From positions 434,001 to 498,000 of the forward strand of contig NC_064651.1 in the NCBI RefSeq assembly GCF_001723175.1: a stretch of 64,000 nucleotides of DNA. The letters run 5' to 3'. A program made the translations under genes and the position numbers. Numbering within the stretch: position 1 is the first letter of the stretch; every line of letters starts with the position of its first letter. The DNA comes from Penicillium oxalicum (taxonomy: Eukaryota; Ascomycota; Eurotiomycetes; Eurotiales; Aspergillaceae). Shown piece by piece: positions 11,867-21,597 of the stretch. Under the pieces are notes generated by a model. The model did no database searches. It was not told the origin of the DNA and worked only from the letters and a program-made list of their open reading frames with translations.

Positions 11867-14025
11867 ATTACGAGTCACAGGGACCACTTGCCTTTTTGAC
11901 GATGGCTGCTCCATCTCCATTTTCGCTTTTGCAGGCAATCAGGTTTGGGGGGTTTTTTCCTTGGGAGCCAATAAGGACCCTTCTAAGTGTCCCTGACATG
12001 CCCATACTTTTGGTCATCTCAAGCTCTATTCTCTCACCCATTCTTCTTGATTGGGTGCGAATTTCTCTTTCACTCTCGGTTTTTTTTCTTCCATCTTTTT
12101 CTTGTTTCTCCCCTCTTTCTCATCCCTCTTCTCCCTTTTTCTCTTTCATTTTCGCCCGTACGAGACGCTGGCGTTTTGCCGATGGATTCTAGCATGATTT
12201 TTGAATAGGAATGGAATGGAAGGAATGGTTGATCGGACATCCGATCTGCTCTTTGAAGGAAGCTCTTTTTTTTTTGAAGTGAACTTGATTTATCCGGCGT
12301 GCAGAGCTGTTCTAATCGCGGTAATTTCACTATATTGTAATTAGTGGATGAACATGTTGGTTAACCTCTCTGTGTATTAAAGTACAGTTACTAGACCTCT
12401 TCGTGACCTAATTTCTACTTGACTTTTCTCGGCTCCAGTAATCTTGAAATGCCCGACCACAGTCCACAAATATGTCATGGACCTCAGCGACCAGCGCAAA
12501 TGGATCCGAGCAACAACGTGGCCCATAGCCCGGTCCTCGGCTCCATGGTAGATTTTGACCAAAGTTGGAGCATTTCCAGAGTGATTTGGTATAACCAATG
12601 ACCCAAGAGACCCAATCTATCCAGTAAACAAGGCAAGAAACATCACCCCTTTTGTAAAATGAATTAATAAATGATGTCTGGTCAAGCTTGTGAATTCGTA
12701 TCATCAAGCAGGTCAACGTTTCATTTTCCTTTCCAAAACAAAAACAGAGACCATCTATCTCTAACATGGATATCTGAATGGATGAAATATTTTCAGTCAC
12801 CCTGGACATAGGGTATATACGAAAAGGATTGATCATGCGGTCCAATCAAATTCTGTGCCTTGTAGACCCTAGTCAAGGAGAATCCCCTCTAGGAGAGCGG
12901 GCGCTTTGAAACTTCTTGAAGCTTTTCTGGATATTGAGGGCTTTACTTTTGTTGGTTCGGTTGGCTATTTGGATGTGGTTCGATGGTATTGGTGCCTAGC
13001 TGGAGTGTCAGCGGTCTGAAAAAAAATGGGGTTCAGTCGGGAAGATGATTGTTTGACGAAGCTTCGGACGATACGTAGTACTGAGTGATTGAGTGGGTGT
13101 GGTTTTTTTTCCATTTTGGGTCACTGTTTAATAGAGGTCTCGTAGACTGGGTAGATATATGGATCTCTAGAGACCTGATACTGGTGTTGGGAAGTTACGA
13201 CTATGTACAGTGTCAGTGGGAATTTGTGCGTTACGGTCCAAGTCCATGGGGCAGGCAGATGGCGTCGTCGAAGCTGGAGTGTAAGAGTGATGTGATATTC
13301 TGTCAGCTGGTGGTTTCCTTTGTGACTAGGCTCATCAAGAGATGTTTTGTTGATGAGGTTATTGAAGAAAATGATATAGTTAACAACAAAACATAATAGA
13401 AGAAAGAAAATTCAAAAAAGGCAACATACCCCGAGTCCTGCTCATCAACTGTATTTGAGCCTCGACTCGCTTATTCTCACGTGTCGAATCAGACGCGGAA
13501 ACAGAAAGCTTAGCAGCCATACATAGTTGGTCGCTAAGCGTGTCTCCTGCATGGGTGGAAATGGTGCAATGGTATACGATGGGCAACACACTGGGCTGGG
13601 GTCTGTGTCTGTAGCTGAGCTGAGGATGTTACAAAAAGCAGATATTTGAATGATAAATCAAGTTGCCGCTTTTATTAGCCCGGACAAAAGAATATTGTCC
13701 CCCGCCGTTCCTTTGTGGAATGCTGTGTCGACCTATCATGCGCAAGAGCTCAATGCGTCGAGCGCGAGACAGAGATTCTGAAATACTCACGAGCCAACAT
13801 GCGGCTCACTCTATAGAAGAGGTATGGTACTATTGCAGCATGTTAAATATCATAGTTGAAATGTCCTTGACGATGGTTCTTGCAGTCGACGTGCCTTGGT
13901 GGTTCATATCCCCGGAGAGATAAACAAGGCAAACGTCAAGACAAAGGGTTCAGCTTCTGGCTTCAACTTACTGCGCAGTTTTCAAAGATTAATAATTTCA
14001 AAAATCCAGCGTTCTTACATCAAGC
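11867..14025. other. Gene-free stretch downstream of gid1
   Basis: No supported coding gene. The first 400 bases are T-rich (runs at about 12079-12090 and 12268-12276) and probably include the gid1 3' UTR. The largest open frame (12408-12845, minus, 145 codons) shows no domain and no splice partner. The last 60 bases form the 5' flank of the first tRNA-Pro copy, with the conserved TACATCAAG just before the gene. Confidence 0.5.
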
Positions 14026-14115
14026 GCCCGGGTGGTCTAGTGGTATGATTCGCGCTTAGGGTAACACCCCAAGCACAAATGCGCGAGGTCCCCGGTTCGA
14101 TCCCGGGCTCGGGCC
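14026..14115 (+). tRNA. tRNA-Pro(AGG), copy 1, with 18-nt intron
   Basis: The cloverleaf is complete. The acceptor stem GCCCGGG pairs with CTCGGGC and the discriminator is C. The D arm is TGGTCTAGTGGTATGA. The anticodon stem CGCGC/GCGCG encloses TTAGGG...T with anticodon AGG, and the T arm is CCCGG-TTCGATC-CCGGG. An 18-nt intron (14062-14079) sits in the canonical place between positions 37 and 38; removing it leaves 72 nt, the usual length before CCA addition. The A box (TGGTCTAGTGG) and B box (GGTTCGATCCC) are intact. A T4 run (14121-14124) and a T5 run (14128-14132) give a Pol III terminator. It shares 5' flank similarity with the other four copies. Confidence 0.96.
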
Positions 14116-15644
14116 TTGTCTTTTATCTTTTTGTCGATCATATTTTTGCACTTTGTATTCTGGATCCTACGCTTAGATGGGATTTTGGACGCTAGATCTA
14201 CAGCTGTTTGCATTTTGTTTTTGGGGGGTGGGGGGTGGGGGGTGATAAATATGGTTCTGGCTTCTGTTCGGATGGTATTATCTTTTTAGTCATGTGGCGA
14301 TGCGTGTGTCTCGGGTGTGGATGAGGTCCCGCTATATACAAGTATGTATTTGGTTATGGACGGGGTCTGATGAGGAAGAGCCTGGGAAGTGGAAGCATCT
14401 TCAATGTTTTGGACTGATAATTACCTTTTTGAACGTGGAACAGATCAACAGTGGATATTTGGCTTTGGGGATCTACCGGGGTTTCACGCGAACCCACGCT
14501 TCGCTGGAGTCCAGCGGGGCAGGGAATGTGGTTTATAAACTAGGTACGAGGTATGCCTGAAGTATGCTATTGGAGACTCTTCTTGGGTATCAAGCGGTTT
14601 GCCTCCGGGAGTTCTACCGGTGCCGTGGTAGTTATTGTGGTTGACCGTGCTACATGAACAGCCCTGAGCAGCAACTCGCAGGTTGGCTCATGTAAGGATG
14701 GTTCGATCCTGTCCCATATCTACCTAGGTACTGGGGGACAAGTCTCTAGGTGCGCTCATGCAAGCCAGTAAAAACCTACAGACCCGCCGTGGTGGCTCGC
14801 TCTCGTTCTCTGGGAGTAGGCAGGGCGAACCTACCTGATCAATCAAGAGACCCTGGTGAGATCGGAATGGGAGGCAAGTAGGGGGGGTAGGTGAGCTTCA
14901 ACCTGTGGGTCTATTACTGGGCGCCAGGCTTCTTGCCAGTGCTAAGGACTACCGGCTTCGTGTTGTTTCGACGTTCATGTTGCTCAACTGCCTGATTAGG
15001 CTGGGTTGCGATGCACCTGCGCGAGAGGGGCTTGCGGACCGGGCTGCCTTTGGGACTAGAGTGGATCCAAGAGGATGCAGGTTCATCTTGACATGGCCTA
15101 CTGTTGGTGGTGTATGGAACCGGTACAATATGAACAAACTGAATATGTGGTCATATCAATTCGCTTGCAGACCAATGTCCATGATGGTACCTATGTATGA
15201 CTACATGGTTAACTGTCTCCAGGTAGGCGCTGGAGTCTCAAGTTCTTGTGATTCTGGATTGTTTGTGTTGTATATATTTCCACCAGCAAGGTACACACTA
15301 CAGATGCACATACCTCCTGTTACCCAACTTGTGGCAACTCCCCCCCCCTCCCCAATGGGGAGAGCAGGAGGAATTGAATTCCAGCCTCATAAAAGCGCTC
15401 GGAGTAGGCCGTCTCGCGTCAAGAAAATCCAAACTCAGAATATCGAGCTTAAGCATTGCAAAGTATGCAATGCTTACTATTACGAACAAACATGTGACTA
15501 AACCAACCAGACATGGTCCGAGAACACTTCCCGCCCGTGGGCTGCAGCCTTGGCACGAGCGAGGTCACTCACTTGCGTAGTGAAACGCTGAAAAATAATT
15601 TTCGTTCATAATACCAAAATCTCGTCAACCATACATCAAGAAGC
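14116..15644. other. Spacer between tRNA-Pro copies 1 and 2
   Basis: No supported gene. A G-rich motif of three G6 runs separated by T lies at about 14222-14242. A B-box-like segment (ggttcgatcc, about 14701-14710) has no matching acceptor stem. The stretch 14580-14900 is GC-richer, with an irregular repeat-like texture that could be a decayed mobile element, but I cannot name one. The 198-codon frame at 14905-15501 has no recognisable motif. The last 45 bases match the 5' flanks of the other tRNA-Pro copies (ccaaaat...catacatcaagaagc). Confidence 0.45.
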
Positions 15645-15734
15645 GCCCGGGTGGTCTAGTGGTATGATTCGCGCTTAGGGTAACACCCCAAGCACAAATG
15701 CGCGAGGTCCCCGGTTCGATCCCGGGCTCGGGCC
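15645..15734 (+). tRNA. tRNA-Pro(AGG), copy 2, with 18-nt intron
   Basis: The sequence is identical to copy 1 over all 90 bases, including the intron (15681-15698). A T5 run at 15739-15743 serves as terminator. The 5' flank ends in catacatcaagaa directly before the gene and carries ccaaaat about 35 bases upstream, as in copies 3 to 5. Confidence 0.96.
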
Positions 15735-16981
15735 TTCCTTTTTGCTGATGTTTTGATGTCTAGTGTGGATCCTTTTGAAAGTAAATTTTTCTTCCCCTCG
15801 ATGGTCCGATCAATTGCCAGTAGGCGGTAGAAAGGCAAGCAGATACGCTGTGGATGACCGCTCGTAAGGAAATGGACCTTAGTGCTGATGGCAACGGATG
15901 GTGTTGTCCAAGATATTGATTGCTTTTTACCCATCACCTATATCTCATCCATAGCGGCCTGTAACCCCATAGGTGCACAATATCCTGCCTGTTCCTGACC
16001 AACTGAAAATGCACATTTTGTTATCTACGGCCTAACTCATCATAGATTTTGAAATGTGCCTACGCACATATGGAGGAGCAACGGAGAGGCACATCGATAG
16101 CCCTTGATGACAATCGCAAGGCGGATCAGAGCCACCTAGCAAGAGTATTTGTTCAAAACAGAATATCCTGCAGGACCTAGAAGAATGTGGAATGTAGTGC
16201 CCCCTCACCTCGAGTAATTAAACGGCTCGAAAGTGGCATAGGGCATATGCATGGGCGATAGATCAATCCCGAGAAATGAAAAGGACAAGATTGGATAGCA
16301 TGAATGCAGATAAGAAGAACACAGATCTGAGAGGGCCCAGAGAAGAACTCTGCGAAAGATGCCATGCGCGCTACTAAGTAGCAGGTTTGCAAATCGAGCG
16401 ATCTGAAATCACATACTGTTACATGCTGTCGTTGCCCTTGAATAAGCCTACCATGGTGTGCACATTTGTATCAAGGATAGGAAATTCTGATAGTATCACG
16501 GGCACCCAAAGAGAGAAGGAGCAGTCTTCCTAGTTTACATACCAGGCCGCAGTTCGGTAGCGGGCTTCTGGTCAGAACCTGATTCGAGCAGACGCTGGAA
16601 GACGTTCGCACTAAAGACGTAGTATTATTGTGGGAGGCTTGCCTGGCCTGGAACTGAGTAGGATATAGAGACATGGCGAACACCCGAAACCCGAGGCCCC
16701 AGGGTATAGAATATTGAATATAAGCATATCAACGCTTGACCATGAAAAGTGGTCTCCTTTGCTTTTTGGTTAAATTTACTGATTGTGTGTACCAGAGAGG
16801 CCTTCCATTGCAACGCAAAGCTACGTGGATTACTCGTCAGCCCCCACTTGATTTGATTGGAGCATCAGCTAGCCGCAAGTGTTATACATGGAGGAGCCCC
16901 ACTACACGCACCAAAAATGTTGATTCACATTCTCATAGAGATCTTGATGCCCATGCGATATCTCAAAAGATCAAAAAGGAA
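15735..16981. other. Spacer between convergent tRNA-Pro copies 2 and 3
   Basis: No supported gene in 1.25 kb. Copies 2 (+) and 3 (-) face each other here, so the stretch holds two Pol III terminators. The right-hand 120 bases (about 16861-16981) are the 3' flank of copy 3 and resemble the 3' flank of copy 4. Open frames near both ends run through the tRNA sequences and are artefacts. Confidence 0.45.
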
Positions 16982-17071
16982 GGCCCGAGCCCGGGATCGA
17001 ACCGGGGACCTCGCGCATTTGTGCTTGGGGTGTTACCCTAAGCGCGAATCATACCACTAGACCACCCGGGC
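16982..17071 (-). tRNA. tRNA-Pro(AGG), copy 3, with 18-nt intron
   Basis: This is the reverse complement of copies 1 and 2, identical over all 90 bases. The intron is 17018-17035. The terminator T5 in the sense strand corresponds to 16974-16978. The 5' flank on the minus strand carries the shared block (cttcttgatgtat on the plus strand, 17073-17085) and an aattttggcactat element at 17095-17108. Confidence 0.96.
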
Positions 17072-18656
17072 GCTTCTTGATGTATCGTGGCTTGAATTTT
17101 GGCACTATGATAAAAGACCATATTCACGCCGTGCTCTGCTGCACTCGGATCACCAGACAGCTGGCTGCACTAGAACGATACAATACGACTGGTCCGCTTT
17201 TTCAGTGACGGTGATCTGAGATTGCTGTCGCAGGGGAATTAAATCCTGTAGCATACCAGACCATTTACCAGGACGGTTTCATGTGCTATAGGCTAGACAT
17301 TCAGTGACCAGTCATCTCTAGATTTCGTCTATTTGTGTGGCCTCTTCACGGAGCATTCGAGAGAGTGATTGAATTCCCCAAAGGTATCTACCCAACAGCG
17401 TGTGGTTATTCGTAGGTTTCATAAGAGCGGCCATGAATTCAATGCTGAAATGTGGTGATTTCTGTATATGATTCACGGAATGCGACTTTGACTGATACAA
17501 TCTAGCGAGGGCATGGACGAGGATAACCCGAAATCACCATGACATGGAGACTACTCAGTTTACCCTCCCAGTAATATATTACCTAAGTCCAGAAGTCGGT
17601 CTGCTCCCGTCATATATTCGCTCCCGATTAGCAAGCACAAAGCCGACGCCAATTAAACCACACAAGTCGGGTACGAGATGGGGATTCTGTGAAACTATGA
17701 TAAGCTCCTTGCGCAAATCTTCCAAATGGTTATCAGACCAAAAGAATTTTGAAACACATTTGCTCGGTCAAGCTGTACTTCACGAATTTGCAAAGATAGC
17801 TGGAGTTGCTATCGAAGGATTTCCCACTTTCAAAGTTTGAATCCGTAGCTAATTATATACCACCACGCGAATGAGACTGGGAGAACTACTCCCACAGACG
17901 AATCCACTGTGCATCTCCCACAACGACGCTACATAAAAAAGAAAGACAATACCCGCGGAGTATTTACGAAGCAGAGCTTTATCTTGAATGAAAATTCTCA
18001 ATGAAGCACTGCCTGTCCGGGCTCTGGATTTAGTACTATTCCTGTCTGCGTTTGATCTTCTAATGTATAAATACGTAGGACGACTCCGGGACCCAGTCAC
18101 TACCAAACAGCTACAATCACCGCCATTTTGAAAGTTTTTCTCGGGTTCGGCAGGAATTTAATTCAGAGGGACTGGTCGCCATCTTCGTATTTCCCGAAAT
18201 ATCCCCATCCAGCCAACTGAGCATGGTCTTGAAATTCCCGTCGCACACACCCATCACTACATACTCGAATGTGCCTTGTACCCTCACTCACGGGATAGGG
18301 CACGGCCCACGTGACTTGATTAGACGCCTTACAGTGTCAGTGAAAAAAAGGTTTCACTTCAAGCACACTGAATATAGGATGAGCCGGTTAGACGCTAGAA
18401 TACTCTTGTTGAGAGCAGCTGGCCCAAATACGAAAGTTGCGTTCTTCAAATAAGTTTTTGTGTAGAGTGCGGAGGTTCTTCGGAGGCCGAACTTACTACA
18501 ACTTGGGTCAACACCCGCGGGACCCACCCAAAATAAACGTGGAGACGCGGCTAGCCGCAACCCACCGGCGGCGCCTCGCCGCACAAAAAAATATTGATTC
18601 ACATTCTCAGAGAGATCGTGATGCCCCATGGAATGTCTTAAAAAGACAAAAAGAAA
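17072..18656. other. Spacer between tRNA-Pro copies 3 and 4
   Basis: No supported gene. The left 40 bases are the conserved 5' flank of copy 3. The right end (about 18540-18656) is the 3' flank of copy 4, which repeats elements found beside copy 3: gctagccgcaa, then ttgattcacattctcaNagagat. A GC-rich patch with local self-complementarity (ggcggcgcctcgccgc, 18567-18582) lies in this flank. Open frames at 17544-17840 and 18223-18453 have no recognisable motif. Confidence 0.45.
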
Positions 18657-18746
18657 GGCCCGAGCCCGGGATCGAACCGGGGACCTCGCGCAGATATGCT
18701 TGGGGTGTTACCCTAAGCGCGAATCATACCACTAGACCACCCGGGC
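18657..18746 (-). tRNA. tRNA-Pro(AGG), copy 4, variant 18-nt intron
   Basis: The mature 72-nt sequence is identical to the other copies. The intron (18693-18710) keeps its length but differs from copies 1-3 in its last four sense-strand bases: sense taacaccccaagcatatc in place of taacaccccaagcacaaa. The CCCC stretch that can face the anticodon is unchanged. The sense T5 terminator corresponds to 18648-18652. The 5' flank has the shared cttcttgatgtat (plus strand) and aaaattttgg elements. Confidence 0.95.
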
Positions 18747-20435
18747 GCTTCTTGATGTATGATGCTTAAAATTTTGGAGCCATGAATCAAGCGTCTTTCT
18801 AAGAACGTTCGTTGAAGTGAGCCTTTTGCTTTAGTTGTGTTTTGCACGCCGGGAAGAAGGTATGTCTTCCACGTAGGGGCCAAGAGTGCATGTTGTGTTG
18901 GTCTCTCTACTCGATAGCAAGTGTCCGCTATTATTGATGAGTCTCTTCATTCACATTTTAATGCTGGAAGAAAGTGTTGCGCGGACTTAAGCAACACTGG
19001 TATTAACCGGGACCCCTGGTGATCTTACATAGAGAGATGTACTTCGCTCAGTCAAGTTATGAAGGAAAAGCCAGGTCGTCTGACTGTGAAGCCTGGTATA
19101 TAGCTAGTGCTCGGAAAAAGAGTGTCAGGTTAGCCATCGAGACTGAACTTGTATATAAACTGACAGGGTCGCTTTACTCATCGCCTTGGCAATCGATAGA
19201 GTAATATATTGGGTCAAGGTTAGTTTCTGTCGTCGCTGCTTGCATTATTAGGTATGGGATAGGTGTAAGTGTCCATGGGCATGGTGCCAGGCGTTTGTCC
19301 TTACTATTTCAAATCCGCCCCTTTCTACTTAGGTGTGTCTACTATGTAGCTACTCGATTCGTATACCCCATGTGCAAATCGCGTTGGTTTGCGACGACAT
19401 CCGCAGATTGACGCATAGAGAGCACGACGAAATGGATGCTGATGCAAAACCCTCGGGAGCATTGAGTCTACAGGTCGTATACATAGTGTGGTACTATTAT
19501 CGATTGAACGTATAAGCGTACTCCGAGCGCAGGCGAGGCGAGGCGAAACACCGTGTCCCTGTCTGCCTCTCCGTTGCAGGATAATACCACGGAAAATGAC
19601 CTATCAAAAGGCCGTTAATGGTCAAGTGCCACCTCCGAGTGAAATTCTACAGCAACGCATGGCAGCCGATACACGATGCAATCCAACATTGCAAGAGTAG
19701 CTTGTAGGGGATTTCAAGCCAAGATGAGGCATCGGCACACAGGGAGGCCGGAAATTGAGTCGGGGCAAATTCGTATAGCCAAAAATGGGAGACTCCAAAG
19801 CACCTAATCTCACTAAACCGAAAGATTCTGTGGTAGCGGCCTTGTAAATCCCCGTAGTCCATAAGCAAGGACACCAGTTGTTCATGTCTTCTCGTCATTC
19901 CTAGATATTGCAGGCCGCCATGGAACTATTCCTCTGGATCTGCTCCCCAAATTTTATATCTAATACGCAGTAGTCGACGCATTGGGGCCATCTTGAATTT
20001 ACCGCTCTTGAGCAGGCCCAGTCCCGGCATTCCAATGTCTGCACCAATGGGCGGGCACAAGAGAGCAGACTTCTCGGGGGCCCACTCATGTAGTATGTGC
20101 TGCCCTGTTTGGCTTTTAGGGGAGGAGTTTCTAATGTCAATTTTAAATACTATCAATTCCAGTCTTGGTCAGATGCACTGCAATTTTATTGCGCTTGGTC
20201 CTATACCAATTGCGATCAGTTGGTGTGATGGAGTATGTAGATGTGTACGTGTTAATATCCTCGGGGTACGCGAGTGGCTATTTTCTATTTCTTTTCCACA
20301 GGAAGCGAGGTTATTGATGATGAAAGGAAAAAAAAAAGCCGCCGATGGAAGGACGCCCAGTGTTTTTGCCATTTATAAAGAGAACCAGCGCGAGCACTTA
20401 GGCTACTCCGCAAGCAAAAGTTCGGCAAAAAGGAA
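18747..20435. other. Spacer between tRNA-Pro copies 4 and 5
   Basis: No supported gene. Small open frames at 19019-19204, 19622-19885 and 19993-20547 lack motifs, and the last reads through the tRNA. The left end is the conserved 5' flank of copy 4. The last 20 bases contain the sense T5 terminator of copy 5 (20427-20431). Confidence 0.45.
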
Positions 20436-20524
20436 GGCCCGAGCCCGGGATCGAACCGGGGACCTCGCGCATTTATGCTTGGGGTTTACCCTAAGCGCGA
20501 ATCATACCACTAGACCACCCGGGC
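20436..20524 (-). tRNA. tRNA-Pro(AGG), copy 5, shortened 17-nt intron
   Basis: The mature 72-nt sequence is the same as in the other four copies. The intron (20472-20488) is 17 nt, with sense sequence taaaccccaagcataaa; one base is deleted and one substituted relative to copies 1-3. CCCC opposite the anticodon loop is kept. The 5' flank (plus strand 20526-20570) has the conserved cttcttgatgtat and aaaattttggcactat elements. It should still be spliceable because the exon boundaries and the anticodon stem are intact. Confidence 0.95.
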
Positions 20525-21597
20525 GCTTCTTGATGTATGGTTGCTAAAATTTTGGCACTATACTCTAATCCAAAACATGCACGACTACTACTACGTTTAT
20601 TTATCAGCTTCGTTATCTCCTAAATGCTCACCCTAGCTGGTATCACATCATATCATTTGCTTTTAGTGCCGCTGAATGGCCCAGCGAGACTATTCAAATA
20701 ATCCCTAGTTATAGTCCTTGGGCCGAGATGTTGGATTCAAGTAGGGTCTGCACTTTTTTCACTTGATCATTCAATACCAACCAGCATTTCTCTGGTCGCA
20801 CTATATGCGGCATATCACCGGCAAGTGTTAATAGATGATTATCAACTGCCAACATGCAGGCCCCAAGTGGATTTTAGGCAATCTGCCTAGAGCCTTAGGC
20901 TGCCAATGTCATCCACCAGTGAGGAAGTCACGGGTCAGGGCCAATATTCGAAAATCTGCTCCAAACCTCTGTACTCTGTACTCATAGCGAGTACTAAACT
21001 GGACCTTTGGGCGGCTGACGGAGCTCTGGCACCTCACTAACCTCCAATGGACTGCGTATTACATAAGCATCACTGTGCCGCCCGTAGGTCACCGTCCTGC
21101 GGTCTACTAAGAGATCAGATGATGCCTGGCGCTTGTTAGGCACCAAGTCGCTGGAAAACTGGTACCTGATCCCCACGCCCGTCCCTGCGGAGGTCAACAA
21201 TACAAAAACAAAAGTAGTACCTGTACATTTCCTGTGCGAAATCAATCCATGTACTGGCTTCACCTTTTTTGCCAGTTCACTACTCTGACCTATTATGTAA
21301 CGGTCAGCTGATACCAGTCGGGATATCCGTGGAGATACCTTAATTTTGCCCCCCTCTCTCCACATGCACCTTCGTGCATCTATCTGACTTTGGCGCTTTC
21401 GCACACCTTCTACCCTTGAGCTGCGCCCTCTTTGCTGGACTTCTAGCGCGCGGCTCTTTGCCATGATTCCTCAAATTGTGGATACTTAATAACTAACCCT
21501 GCACATCACCGCTCTCTGACGCAACCTCCGCTCCTGCAACAAGCGGAAGCTCTGCGTCCGTTGTCGCTCTGAAAGGGGCGACATTCTCGAGTCACCC
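20525..21597. other. Stretch upstream of coiled-coil gene
   Basis: The left 45 bases are the copy 5 tRNA 5' flank. The remainder should include the promoter of the coiled-coil protein gene. A 156-codon frame on the minus strand (20994-21464) has no domain I recognise and is probably chance. No regulatory site is assigned. Confidence 0.45.

Noticed and set aside
12408..12845. 145-codon minus-strand frame downstream of gid1
   Set aside because: No recognisable motif and no supporting neighbour exons.
14675..14725. B-box-like ggttcgatcc with a foldable T arm
   Set aside because: No matching acceptor stem, D arm or anticodon arm could be found upstream; at most a relic tRNA or tRNA-derived element.
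14905..15501. 198-codon frame between tRNA copies 1 and 2
   Set aside because: The sequence does not resemble any family I know, and its texture suggests decayed repeat DNA.
16857..17060. Protein frames ending in ARDRTGDLAHLCLG near each minus-strand tRNA-Pro copy
   Set aside because: These frames read straight through the tRNA genes; the repeated peptide is a translation of the tRNA.
20994..21464. 156-codon minus-strand frame
   Set aside because: Divergent from the coiled-coil gene but with no domain; kept out for lack of support.
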